From positions 12,910-76,909 of the forward strand of contig CAZYFI010000001.1 in NCBI GenBank assembly GCA_964646985.1: DNA of 64,000 bases, given 5' to 3'. This stretch comes from UBA2253 sp964646985 (lineage in GTDB: Bacteria; Bacillota_I; Bacilli_A; ML615J-28; CAG-698). Both the position numbers and the translations under genes were made by a program. Below the pieces are notes generated by a model. It was not told where the DNA came from, made no database searches, and was given only the letters and a program-made list of their open reading frames with translations. Numbering within the stretch: position 1 is the stretch's first letter; the number at the start of each line of letters is the position of its first letter. Positions 8,486-16,927 of this stretch are shown here, piece after piece.

Positions 8486-9701
8486 TGTTTTTACCTAATA
8501 ATTTCTCAAAAAAAGCGACTGTTTGTTTGATGGTCGCAACAAAACGAACAACATCTTCTTTTGTATTGTATATATAAAACGAAGCTCTCAATGTTCCTTC
8601 ACAGTGCAACCATTTGGACACCAATTGCGCACAATGATGACCTGCTCTTAAGGCTATTTGTTGTTCATCAAAAAAAGTTGCCGCATCATGAGGATGAACT
8701 CCATCAATGTTAAACGTGATAATACCAATGTCTGCTTGAGGGTTATATAGGGTAATTCCCTTTATTTTTGATAATTCTTCTAAAACAAATTCATGTATGA
8801 TAGCATCTTGTTTTTGAATAAAATCATATCCCATTTCTTCAATCAAATCACAAGCAGCGGCCAATCCAATCGCCTCAGCAATGGGTGGAGTTCCTGCTTC
8901 AAATCGATAAGGTATGGGCTTGATTTCCACTTGATCACGACTAACAGATTCATTCATATCACCACCATAAAATAGGGGAGGTAATTTTTTTAACCACTTG
9001 GCCTTCCCATATAATACACCTATTCCTGTTGGCCCAAGCATTTTATGTCCAGAAAAAGCCAAAAAATCACAATCCAATGCTTTTACATCGACAGGAAAAT
9101 GCGGAACTGCTTGTGCTGCATCCACCACAACAATTGCTTGCTTTGCGTGAGCAAGCGATATGATTTCCTTTATTGGCGTAATGTATCCCATTACATTAGA
9201 AACATACGTGAAAGCAACAATCTTCACTTGGTCATCAAATACTTTTAAGAAGTTTTCTATTGTAATTCTTCCATCCTTTGACAAAGGAACATATACCAAC
9301 TGTGCATGCTTTCTTTCACATAATTTCATCCAAGGGAGCAATGAACTATGGTGTTCTAATTCTGATACAATCACTTTATCATTTTTTTGTAATACTTGCT
9401 CTCCCAAAGTTAAGGCGATCATATTGAGACTTTCACTGGCGTTTTTTGTGAAAACAATTTCTTGTTCACTAGCATGGATGAACTTAGCAACCTTGTTTCT
9501 TGCGTTTTCATATTGTTCAGTTGCAAAATAACTCAGTTTGTATACACCTCGATGAATATTGACACCATACTGCTCATAATATTCATTCATGGCTGAAGTG
9601 ACTGCTTTTGGTTTGAGTGAAGTTGCTGCACTATCCAAATATACCAATTGTGGATGATTTTCAAGCATTGGAAATAAGGAACGAATTTTTGAGTGTTCCA
9701 T
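8478..9701 (-). CDS. sufS: Cysteine desulfurase SufS
   Basis: PLP-dependent enzyme that removes sulfur from cysteine for Fe-S assembly. The 407-residue protein shows the substrate-binding AATSLKPK segment, the PLP lysine in FSGHKMLGPTGIGVLYG and the catalytic cysteine in ALRAGHHCAQ, followed by LRASFYIYNT. It overlaps sufU by eight bases and follows sufD by eight bases, within the canonical sufCDSUB arrangement of Bacillota. Confidence 0.97.
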   Translation of the reverse strand: MEHSKIRSLFPMLENHPQLVYLDSAATSLKPKAVTSAMNEYYEQYGVNIHRGVYKLSYFATEQYENARNKVAKFIHASEQEIVFTKNASESLNMIALTLGEQVLQKNDKVIVSELEHHSSLLPWMKLCERKHAQLVYVPLSKDGRITIENFLKVFDDQVKIVAFTYVSNVMGYITPIKEIISLAHAKQAIVVVDAAQAVPHFPVDVKALDCDFLAFSGHKMLGPTGIGVLYGKAKWLKKLPPLFYGGDMNESVSRDQVEIKPIPYRFEAGTPPIAEAIGLAAACDLIEEMGYDFIQKQDAIIHEFVLEELSKIKGITLYNPQADIGIITFNIDGVHPHDAATFFDEQQIALRAGHHCAQLVSKWLHCEGTLRASFYIYNTKEDVVRFVATIKQTVAFFEKLLGKNNE

Positions 9702-9709
9702 AGGCCCTC

Positions 9710-10600
9710 CTATAAGTGGGAATTTGTTTGCATAATCAAATAAGATTTCAGTTTTCCAGCGGGTACTTCACGAATTAATGGCCAAATAAACCCGTTAATG
9801 ATTAATTTTTCTGATTCTTCTTTGGTTAATCCCCGACTCATTAAATAATATAATTCTTGATCGTCAATGGCACCAATGGATGCTCCATGGGACGCCAAGC
9901 AATCGTGTTCATTGATTTCTAGCCAAGGATTTGCGCTAATTTTTGATGTTTCATCTAAAATTAAGCCTTTGGCTTTTTGTTTTAATATTGCTTTTACGGC
10001 GTTTTTTTCGATAATCCCATCTGTGAAAATATTGAGTAACGATTGATGATGAGAAATACCGTAATTTTGCAAGTTAGATTCCGTGAATGCAACATGGTGT
10101 GTTACTTTATAACTAAAATCTTGCGTTTTCCCAAAACTGTTAATCATGACATTTTTTGTTTTATAATTTGCCTTTTCTCCAAGCAAGTGTACTTGCTGTG
10201 AGCAGTTACAGACGTCTTTACAGATAAATAACATATTGTTGCTCAATGTGGCTTGTGAAAAAACGTTGGCATTGGTTGTTATCTTAGCACTAATTCCTTC
10301 GTTTGTGCTAACGTAACTTAAATAATCAATATTGGCATTTTTATGAACTTTGATTGTCTTTTTTAAAGTTTTGGCTTCATGAAATAAAACGACTTCTGAT
10401 ATATGCACTTGGCTGTTTTCTAAAAATTCAATATCAAAATTGCAATCTTGATCAATGATATGGATGAGCTTAAACTTTCCCGATTGAAAAGCAGGAAGCA
10501 CATTGGTTTCATTATAACTACCAATCACAACACCATTTTTCAAAATAAAATAAGCATCATGCAAATCAATAAACTCATTCATTAATGGATTCATCATCAT
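9710..10600 (-). CDS. sufD: Fe-S cluster assembly protein SufD
   Basis: Partner of SufB and SufC in the scaffold complex. Only 296 residues long, compared with roughly 400 or more in many SufD proteins, mostly because the N-terminal helical part is reduced. The beta-helix core and the C-terminal signature YYLMSRGLTKEESEKLIINGFI are present, as is the LASHGASIGAIDDQELYYL motif. It overlaps sufC by four bases. The identification rests on the C-terminal family signature and operon position. Confidence 0.92.
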   Translation of the reverse strand: MMMNPLMNEFIDLHDAYFILKNGVVIGSYNETNVLPAFQSGKFKLIHIIDQDCNFDIEFLENSQVHISEVVLFHEAKTLKKTIKVHKNANIDYLSYVSTNEGISAKITTNANVFSQATLSNNMLFICKDVCNCSQQVHLLGEKANYKTKNVMINSFGKTQDFSYKVTHHVAFTESNLQNYGISHHQSLLNIFTDGIIEKNAVKAILKQKAKGLILDETSKISANPWLEINEHDCLASHGASIGAIDDQELYYLMSRGLTKEESEKLIINGFIWPLIREVPAGKLKSYLIMQTNSHL

Positions 10601-11415
10601 TTATCCTTTGGGATTTTAAAAGCACAAGTACCTAAAACAGCTGACATTTTTTCTTGTTCATCTTTGATATCTAATTCGGCACGCAACCAATCGTAACCTT
10701 CTGCATCAATTTTCGCAATCAAATCTTTTTTCCCGCTTCGAACAATTTTTCCGTTCATCATAATATGAACATAGTCAACATCGATATAATCCAACAATCT
10801 TTGGTAATGCGTAATCACTAGGGCTCCAAAATTTTCTCCTCGCATGTTGTTTATATTTTCACCAACAATTTTCAAGGCATCTACATCTAATCCACTATCG
10901 ATTTCATCAAGAATGGCAAAATTAGGTTTCAACATTTTCATTTGTAAAATCTCATTGCGTTTTTTCTCACCACCAGAAAACCCTTCGTTTAAATAGCGAT
11001 GAGGTAAATCAGCGTGCATCTTTAAGTCGCTAACTGCTTGATCAAATTCACGGATGAATTTAAACAAGGATATATGCTTTCCTGGTTCTAGTCTAGCTTG
11101 CATTGCCGTTTTAATGAAATCGGAATTGGTAATCCCTGGGATTTCATTTGGATATTGCATTGCTAGAAAAATTCCCTTACGACTACGTTCATCAACGCCA
11201 AAGGCTAGTAAGTCTTCGCCATCTAGAGTCACACTACCTTCTGTCACTTCATATTTATAATGCCCCATAATGGTGGCAGCAAGTGTGGACTTTCCTGTTC
11301 CGTTTGGTCCCATGATGGCATGAATTTCACCAGTACGAATTGTTAAATCGACTCCTTTTAATATTTCTGTATCTTCCACAGAAGAATGTAAATTTTTAAT
11401 TTCCAGCGTTCTCAT
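10597..11415 (-). CDS. sufC: Fe-S assembly ATPase SufC
   Basis: ABC-type ATPase that drives SufBD. Walker A is GPNGTGKST, the signature is GFSGGEKKRNEILQM and Walker B is FAILDEIDSGLDVDAL, the SufC-specific forms. I place the start at 11415 because AAGGGAG lies seven bases upstream and the family N-terminus (M-x-x-L-E-I) begins there. Upstream in-frame methionines fall inside the end of apbE. The coding region overlaps the last 20 bases of apbE in another frame, so both are on one transcript. The resulting protein has 272 residues. Confidence 0.97.
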   Translation of the reverse strand: MRTLEIKNLHSSVEDTEILKGVDLTIRTGEIHAIMGPNGTGKSTLAATIMGHYKYEVTEGSVTLDGEDLLAFGVDERSRKGIFLAMQYPNEIPGITNSDFIKTAMQARLEPGKHISLFKFIREFDQAVSDLKMHADLPHRYLNEGFSGGEKKRNEILQMKMLKPNFAILDEIDSGLDVDALKIVGENINNMRGENFGALVITHYQRLLDYIDVDYVHIMMNGKIVRSGKKDLIAKIDAEGYDWLRAELDIKDEQEKMSAVLGTCAFKIPKDK

Positions 11416-12571
11416 GATAAACTCCCTTATAAACATAACCGATGCTTTCAACTGCTGTATTGAATTCGAAAACACCTTCTAACCCTGAAGATATGTACAC
11501 TTCTTTTTTGCCACTGTTTTCTACCACCCAAACGGCATCTAAGTAATCAAGAGCATTGATTAATGACATTCCTCGGTCTAAACCCAAAGCAAAAAGAGTT
11601 GTAGAGAAACCATCTCCAACAATAGAATCTTGACACACAACTGTAACAGAAATCACTTGATTGTCAATGGGATATCCTGTTCGTGGATCAAGAATATGGT
11701 GGTACATGATTCCCTCTTCATCTTTAATATATTTTTCATATGTTCCTGAAGTCACAACTGTAACATCGCTTAAGCGCATCGTCCCATATGTTTTTACTGT
11801 ATCATCGTCAAACAAACCTACAAAAGGCGTTTGCACATCAACTTTCCATGGAATGTCCTTGGAATCAGATGTGATTCCATCTCCTAACAATAAAATATTA
11901 CGTCCTACATCAATGACTGCTTTTTCATAACCAAGAGATATCAAATACGTTTTTATTTTATCAGCAGCATATCCTTTTACAATCGCTCCTAAATCAAGTT
12001 TCATATTCTCTTCTGTTAAAAAAATCGTCTTGTTTTGTTCGTTGATTATTACTTTATCTTTATCAACCAACAATAGCAAATCCAAAATATCTTGTTCGGT
12101 TGGCGGTTCTGTTCGATTGTCCATATAAGGATCATATAAATGATCCACAAAATTCCACAAATCCCATACCGGCGCAATCGTTGGATCAAATAAATACTTA
12201 CCTTCAACCAAAGAATACTGGCTGATTTCCATCGCTTTTTTCACAACCGTTAATACTTCATCGCTTACAACCATTGGAGCAATTCCCGCTTGGCCATTCA
12301 ATCGCATTAACTCGGTTTCAACACCATCACCACGATCTTGTATATTAAAGATTTCATCTAAATCAATCAATATGTTATCTAATTCTTCATACAATTCATT
12401 TAATTCTAATTCTGTTTTCTTTTTAGAAACCAAAACAATTTTATTGGTTGTATTAAACGAATCACTTAAATTCATTGTGTATACTTGATAATCATCGCCA
12501 CATCCCACTAAAAATGACAACACCAAAACAAGAAGTGGTAATATAATACTTTTTCTAGCTATTTTTTTCAT
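11396..12571 (-). CDS. apbE: ApbE-family FAD:protein FMN transferase, lipoprotein
   Basis: Attaches FMN covalently to threonine in exported or membrane flavoproteins. The 391-residue protein starts with a lipoprotein signal (LVLSFLVGC), so it acts outside the membrane. Family motifs include LDLGAIVKGYAADKI, AVIDVGRNILLLG, HHILDPRTGYPI and SVTVVCQDSIVGDGFSTTLFALG, which covers the magnesium site. Its end overlaps sufC by 20 bases, placing it first in the suf transcript. No obvious flavinylated target lies beside it; a NusG-II protein, often linked with such systems, is encoded at 41675-42097. Confidence 0.92.
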   Translation of the reverse strand: MKKIARKSIILPLLVLVLSFLVGCGDDYQVYTMNLSDSFNTTNKIVLVSKKKTELELNELYEELDNILIDLDEIFNIQDRGDGVETELMRLNGQAGIAPMVVSDEVLTVVKKAMEISQYSLVEGKYLFDPTIAPVWDLWNFVDHLYDPYMDNRTEPPTEQDILDLLLLVDKDKVIINEQNKTIFLTEENMKLDLGAIVKGYAADKIKTYLISLGYEKAVIDVGRNILLLGDGITSDSKDIPWKVDVQTPFVGLFDDDTVKTYGTMRLSDVTVVTSGTYEKYIKDEEGIMYHHILDPRTGYPIDNQVISVTVVCQDSIVGDGFSTTLFALGLDRGMSLINALDYLDAVWVVENSGKKEVYISSGLEGVFEFNTAVESIGYVYKGVYHENAGN

Positions 12572-12649
12572 AGACTAACCTCATGATATATTTCGTATAT
12601 TATTATACTCTTATTTGCTCGCTTTTGCATCAAATGTAATAACAAAAAA

Positions 12650-12670
12650 AGTCAACTCACTGAGTTGACT
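12650..12670 (-). terminator. Terminator overlapping the end of the 209-residue protein gene
   Basis: AGTCAACT / AGTTGACT stem with a short loop, followed in the minus direction by a run of T residues (complement of 12643-12649). The hairpin covers the TGA stop codon at 12657. Confidence 0.8.
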
Positions 12671-13286
12671 CGTTTTCTTTTTTTTCTGTCATCATTTCGG
12701 CTTTCCGACGGCGGTTGCTTAAGAACTCTTGTAAATCATAAATGTTCTGTCCTGTTTTGGTTTTTCCCCAAGCCTCATAATAAGCAATTAATTCTTCTGC
12801 AACAGGTTCTTGACCAAAATCATGAAAAATCATTTCTTTCACTTGTGATAAAGATTTTTTCTCATTTTCAGAAATGACAATATAAACTTGTTCTTTTGCT
12901 TGTTCCAGCACCAAAGATGCTTGCACTTTATACTGTGCGATTTTTTCATGCTTTTTATCCCAATCTGTTTTGATTTCTTTTAATTTTTTTTGTGTTTTTA
13001 ACACCAAAAATAAAGCATAAAAGAAAAAAGAACCATTGATAATATATAAAAGATAAATTAACTTAAGGGGTTCAATTGCTCGAAACACAACCATAAATGT
13101 CACAACAACGAGTAAACAAATCGTCCAACCCAATCCATACAAACGATTATTGCGTTCTTTTTTTGCTGCTGTAAATTCAGGAAAGTATTCGTTATTTAAA
13201 ACATTTAACTCATCAACAAACAATTGCTTTAATTCATCTTGTTTCGCCAACAAAGCATTCAATTGTTCGGTTTTCATAATTTGCAT
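12657..13286 (-). CDS. Membrane protein with coiled-coil arms, unknown function
   Basis: A 209-residue protein I do not recognise. A charged N-terminal helix (residues 1-45) is followed by two membrane segments near 52-72 and 77-97, then a long charged, probably coiled-coil region (98-165) and a C-terminal segment FLSNRRRKAEMMTEKKEN rich in charge. The start at 13286 is set by AGGAG six bases upstream, and a TGTTATAAT extended minus-10 element lies at 13310-13318. It is a separate unit with its own terminator between the apbE and sigma-factor operons. Confidence 0.7.
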   Translation of the reverse strand: MQIMKTEQLNALLAKQDELKQLFVDELNVLNNEYFPEFTAAKKERNNRLYGLGWTICLLVVVTFMVVFRAIEPLKLIYLLYIINGSFFFYALFLVLKTQKKLKEIKTDWDKKHEKIAQYKVQASLVLEQAKEQVYIVISENEKKSLSQVKEMIFHDFGQEPVAEELIAYYEAWGKTKTGQNIYDLQEFLSNRRRKAEMMTEKKENESTQ

Positions 13287-13309
13287 ATAACACTCCTAAT
13301 ATTTCATTC

Positions 13310-13318
13310 ATTATAACA
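13310..13318 (-). promoter_or_regulatory. Extended -10 promoter element
   Basis: TGTTATAAT on the minus strand, 24 bases before the start codon of the gene at 12657-13286. No clear -35 hexamer is seen at the usual spacing, as expected for extended -10 promoters. Confidence 0.55.
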
Positions 13319-13339
13319 CAAAAAAATAGAAACCAAAAG

Positions 13340-13372
13340 AAAAAGTTAAGAGCGGGGGGCCCTTAACTTTTT
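13340..13372 (-). terminator. Terminator of the sigma/RsgI-like operon
   Basis: AAAAAGTTAAG / CTTAACTTTTT inverted repeat with a G/C-rich interior, followed on the minus strand by TTTTCTTTT-like sequence. Located 17 bases after the lipoprotein stop codon. Confidence 0.85.
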
Positions 13373-13388
13373 GTATGAAATTGGGATT

Positions 13389-14789
13389 TTATTTCCCCCA
13401 CATACCACGAGTATTGTCTTTACCTTGACGGAATTGTTCTTTTATTGCATCGATTTGACCTTTGGTCTCTTCTTTTAAAGCTTCAAGTTCTCCTTGATAA
13501 GTTGCTTGTAAGGCTTCAACTTGTGGTTTTACGATATCATGAAACAATGCTTCTAAATCTGATAGATTAACACCGATTGCTAAGAATTTAGCTTCATATT
13601 CACTTCTTAAAGTACGGAACGCATTCATCCAATCAAATTGAGCTTTTACTTCAACATTGACTCCTTGATCGTTGATGCCGAATTTGTATCCTTCATGTTC
13701 ATTTGCAAACTCATTTTTGTATTGTTCTTTGTGTTCTCTAATTTGTTCATTCACGGCTTGGATTTCTTGCCATTTTGTTTGAAGTTGTGTGCGTAATTGT
13801 GTGTGTTGTTCTGTTCCTTCTTTTACTCTATTTAATTGCGCACGAATTTGAATCATTTCATTCATCTTTGTTTGTCTTTGTTCAAGAAGTTGTTCAAATT
13901 CAACATCAGTTGCAACTTCAATGGTTGCTTCTTCTTCCACTACTTCTTCATCTTCAACTGGTAACACTTCAATTGCTTTCACAGCATTTAAATATTCTAA
14001 GTAAAGGGCGATGACATCGGCAACGGTTGCTTCTGATTCCACTAATACTGAATCAAAGAAACCCTCTTCTGCGATAATCATTGCATCATAGATAAATTGA
14101 ACACGGCTAATGGCAAACTCACCACGAGCTTCTTGACGGAATTCGAAATAACGATCACGAAGTTGTTCGCCAATAAATTCTTTCATTTCTTGACGGTGTG
14201 TTTTTACAATGGCATTCAAATCTTTTACAGCCATCGTTGCTGCAACTTCAAGTGTTAGTGTTTCGTCAAATTCCATTGCTAATTGCGCTAATTTTAATTT
14301 TCCAACACTGATTCCTAATGATTCAGCCAAAGCAATCATTTCTGCATTTGCTTCTTGGCGAGCTTCAATGACTTCCATGGAAACTTTTTCTTTATCAGAG
14401 AATCCACGAATACGGTCACGGATTTTCTTTTCCAACTGTTCTGTTGCTTCATCATCTTCACCAACAGTGGTAACAATAATTGCGTTTTCGGCATCAAAAT
14501 CGATAAAGCCCATTTCTAATGCTAAAGCAATGATTGCTTCTACCGTCTCATCCACTGTTTTGCCAACGAAGTCTGTGTCAATTAATAGCATTTCTGCATC
14601 TTCGTTTAATCCATTTACTTCGCTTACTAATCCTGCTTCATCGGTTAAAATTTCGATGGAAGGATTAATGTCTAATACAACATATGCATTTGATGCATAG
14701 TCAGTGTTACTAGTGCCAATGGTGCAACCATATAGCCCTAACGATAGTGCTACCAAGAGCACTCCTAAAAATAAGTTAAATTTTTTCAT
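13389..14789 (-). CDS. Lipoprotein with RsgI-like middle domain and long coiled coil
   Basis: A 466-residue secreted lipoprotein: signal LSLGLYGC with lipidated Cys22, then an RsgI-like domain (about 34-200) that includes VLDINPSIEI with Asn42-Pro43, followed by helical charged segments and a long Glu/Gln-rich coiled coil to the C-terminus. The domain is paralogous to the outer domain of the upstream membrane protein. Unlike true anti-sigma factors there is no cytoplasmic part. The start at 14789 is chosen for AAAGGAGAG upstream; a GTG 24 bases earlier lies ahead of that site. Function unknown; a decoy, ligand sensor or regulator of the membrane paralogue is inference. Confidence 0.8.
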   Translation of the reverse strand: MKKFNLFLGVLLVALSLGLYGCTIGTSNTDYASNAYVVLDINPSIEILTDEAGLVSEVNGLNEDAEMLLIDTDFVGKTVDETVEAIIALALEMGFIDFDAENAIIVTTVGEDDEATEQLEKKIRDRIRGFSDKEKVSMEVIEARQEANAEMIALAESLGISVGKLKLAQLAMEFDETLTLEVAATMAVKDLNAIVKTHRQEMKEFIGEQLRDRYFEFRQEARGEFAISRVQFIYDAMIIAEEGFFDSVLVESEATVADVIALYLEYLNAVKAIEVLPVEDEEVVEEEATIEVATDVEFEQLLEQRQTKMNEMIQIRAQLNRVKEGTEQHTQLRTQLQTKWQEIQAVNEQIREHKEQYKNEFANEHEGYKFGINDQGVNVEVKAQFDWMNAFRTLRSEYEAKFLAIGVNLSDLEALFHDIVKPQVEALQATYQGELEALKEETKGQIDAIKEQFRQGKDNTRGMWGK

Positions 14790-14853
14790 TTTTTTCTCTC
14801 CTTTGTCCTTCACTCATATAACAAACAAATACAACGATTTGTCAGTAAAATGA

Positions 14854-16260
14854 TTATTTTTCTAAATATGCTTGATAAGAAGTCGTAAAGTTTACAATCA
14901 AATTGCTTTGTTTAAAAGCGCTGCTAACTTGTGGGGATTGCATGAGTGCCTCATATTGATTCATGAGTACATCAATTGCCCGTTCAATACGACTATAATG
15001 CGCATTGGGGTTTTTTTCAATGACATCAATGTATGTTAGTACTTGATTAATAATGTCAAATATTTTTGCTTCTGTTTCGTTATATGTTGGTAAATCGCCA
15101 TTTGGTAATTCACCTATTTCAAAATCATCATCGAAAACAAAGTCAAAGTTGATTTCATTGTTTTGAATGTCATCTGGCATTTGAAAACGAAAGGCTTTAA
15201 CTTGGCTTTCAAACTTAGCTTTAATCGATCCTTCAATGCGGACTGTTTTTGTTTCCATGTAATGATTTAATCCGTTTAAGAAAGCCGCATATCTAGCATA
15301 GTTCGTCAGATTCTCAGGATGAACATTCGGAAAATAAGTAGCAAGCAAATTATTAACCCGTGTTTCAACTGATGCTAAACTTTCATTGTTTTCAATCATT
15401 TCTAAAATGTCAGAAATTTCATTCAAAATGATTTGTTTTTGATTTTCTAAAGAGACAATTGCAGAATCTTTCTTTTCGTTTAATTCTTCGACTTTTCCAC
15501 GATAAGCATTCGCAAATTCTGTGATTTTTTGGCCATCATAACCACGAGAAATTTCATTCAATTGTTTTACATTTAGCATCTTTGCTTGTTCTATTGTTAA
15601 GGATGCATTTTGTGCTTGCGCTTTTTCAATTAATAACATTTTCCCAACCGATACTTGATTGGCCTTCGCAAGCTCTTTTGTTTCGCTATCTGCTGAGGCA
15701 AGCACAATTTTCCCTTGCAAGTTCTTTTGTTGTTTGATGATTTCAACTTTCGCTTGTAACCTTGTGTTTAGTGCCTCTTCAAATGTAGAATCTTGATTAA
15801 TCGCAGCAATGAATACTTCGGCATCGACATCTTCAGCCTCTAAATATCCATATTCAATCGCTAACTCAACAAAGATTTCAATCGCTTCATCCACGGACTT
15901 ATTCACCAAATTCAAGCCTTCTTCTTCCATGAGTAATTGGGCATCAACATTCATAGAACGATAACTGACAACAACATCATGAACATCGGTTTCTAATTCT
16001 AGTGAAGGATTGATATCAATTGATACAATGGTGTTTGTAAACACAGTAGGTGTGCTTTTGTTTAAACCAAAATAAGTAATTCCGGCAAAAACAATCAACA
16101 AAGTGGCAAGTCCAAACGACCATGCTCTATTAAAGGATATGCTAGGTTTACCTATTTTTTCTTTTTGTATTGGAATTTGTGCTAATATTTTATCTTTTAA
16201 ATCAGGAACAAATATGCGACTTTCTTCTCTTAATATTTTTTTAAGTAATGTCTTTTTCAT
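14854..16260 (-). CDS. Membrane anti-sigma factor with RsgI-like outer domain
   Basis: A 468-residue single-pass protein. Residues 1-45 are cytoplasmic and basic, without the HxxxCxxC zinc motif of ZAS anti-sigma factors. A membrane segment spans about 48-66, and an outer RsgI-like domain follows with VSIDINPSLELE (Asn84-Pro85) and NKSVDEAIEIFVELAIEYGY. A helical tail completes it. It begins two bases after the stop of the ECF sigma factor, the usual position for a cognate anti-sigma factor. RsgI proteins of clostridia bind SigI and are processed at an Asn-Pro bond in this domain, as I recall; both residues are conserved here. Sigma partnership is inferred from order. Confidence 0.82.
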   Translation of the reverse strand: MKKTLLKKILREESRIFVPDLKDKILAQIPIQKEKIGKPSISFNRAWSFGLATLLIVFAGITYFGLNKSTPTVFTNTIVSIDINPSLELETDVHDVVVSYRSMNVDAQLLMEEEGLNLVNKSVDEAIEIFVELAIEYGYLEAEDVDAEVFIAAINQDSTFEEALNTRLQAKVEIIKQQKNLQGKIVLASADSETKELAKANQVSVGKMLLIEKAQAQNASLTIEQAKMLNVKQLNEISRGYDGQKITEFANAYRGKVEELNEKKDSAIVSLENQKQIILNEISDILEMIENNESLASVETRVNNLLATYFPNVHPENLTNYARYAAFLNGLNHYMETKTVRIEGSIKAKFESQVKAFRFQMPDDIQNNEINFDFVFDDDFEIGELPNGDLPTYNETEAKIFDIINQVLTYIDVIEKNPNAHYSRIERAIDVLMNQYEALMQSPQVSSAFKQSNLIVNFTTSYQAYLEK

Positions 16261-16261
16261 A

Positions 16262-16789
16262 TTATCCCTCCTTTTCTACAATCATTCGTAATTTATTCAA
16301 TGCTTGTTCTAATTTCCAAGTAACACCACTCGTTGACAAATTTAACATTTCACCAACTTCTCTTCGCTTGTAACCTTCTGTCACGCACAACATAACAATC
16401 ATAAATTCTTCATCTGATAAATGCTTTGCGGCCAAATCAATTAATGGCGTATCTTTCCTAGATGGTTTCTCATCAACCAGCAAATCAGCAGTATCGACAT
16501 CAATGATTTGTTCGCGTTTTTGCTTTTTAAATTCATTGATTGCTGTGTTTTTCGCAATCATAGCAATCCACGCTTTTGGCGATAGGCTTTGAGTATATTG
16601 GTTTATTTTTTCGTATACCTTCATAAAGACGTCTTGTGTCAAATCTTCTGCTTTTGTATGGTTTTTCATAATACCATAAACAATATAGTAAACCATCCTT
16701 GATGTTTCTTCATAGATGGTATCAAAAGCACTTGCATCACCATTCTTTAATTGTTGCATACTTTTTTCAAGTCGCAATTGATTGAACAT
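16262..16789 (-). CDS. ECF-type RNA polymerase sigma factor
   Basis: Group IV sigma factor of 175 residues. Region 2 spans about 20-90 (AEDLTQDVFMKVYEKINQY, then AWIAMIAKNTAINEFKKQKR, the -10 reading helix), and region 4 about 115-172 with helix-turn-helix YKRREVGEMLNLSTSGVTWKL. There is no region 1 or 3. It heads an operon with the membrane RsgI-like protein and the RsgI-like lipoprotein, suggesting response to an extracellular cue. The start at 16789 follows a G-rich ribosome site. Confidence 0.92.
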   Translation of the reverse strand: MFNQLRLEKSMQQLKNGDASAFDTIYEETSRMVYYIVYGIMKNHTKAEDLTQDVFMKVYEKINQYTQSLSPKAWIAMIAKNTAINEFKKQKREQIIDVDTADLLVDEKPSRKDTPLIDLAAKHLSDEEFMIVMLCVTEGYKRREVGEMLNLSTSGVTWKLEQALNKLRMIVEKEG

Positions 16790-16875
16790 AGTATTCCCCC
16801 CGAACTGGCTATGTACCTTTTCGATAATATAACAAAGTTGTTTACGTTTTTGCCAGTAATATTAATTGTAATAGC

Positions 16876-16884
16876 ATTATAACA
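16876..16884 (-). promoter_or_regulatory. Extended -10 promoter for the sigma/RsgI-like operon
   Basis: TGTTATAAT on the minus strand about 87 bases before the sigma-factor start, just after the PFOR terminator. A second, weaker TGTTATATT lies at 16826-16834 and might be the regulated start. Neither has a convincing -35. Autoregulation by the ECF factor is plausible but I cannot assign its box. Confidence 0.5.
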
Positions 16885-16900
16885 CAAAACAGCAAGAAAA

Positions 16901-16922
16901 AACTCTCCTAAATAGGAGAGTT
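16901..16922 (-). terminator. Terminator of the PFOR gene
   Basis: Perfect ten-base inverted repeat AACTCTCCTA / TAGGAGAGTT with T residues following on the minus strand (complement of 16896-16900). It starts six bases after the PFOR stop codon. Confidence 0.9.
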
Positions 16923-16927
16923 CTTGG

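Noticed and set aside
9160..9531. 123-codon plus-strand frame opposite sufS
   Set aside because: Shadow of the conserved sufS gene, with no supporting signal.
14209..14700. 163-codon plus-strand frame opposite the RsgI-like lipoprotein
   Set aside because: It mirrors the lipoprotein gene in an antisense frame, has a composition typical of a shadow frame and lacks a ribosome site.
14790..14853. ACAAAT/ATTTGT inverted repeat between the RsgI-like genes as a terminator
   Set aside because: No T run follows on the minus strand, so it is not a normal terminator; it could be a weak operator, but the evidence is too thin to list.
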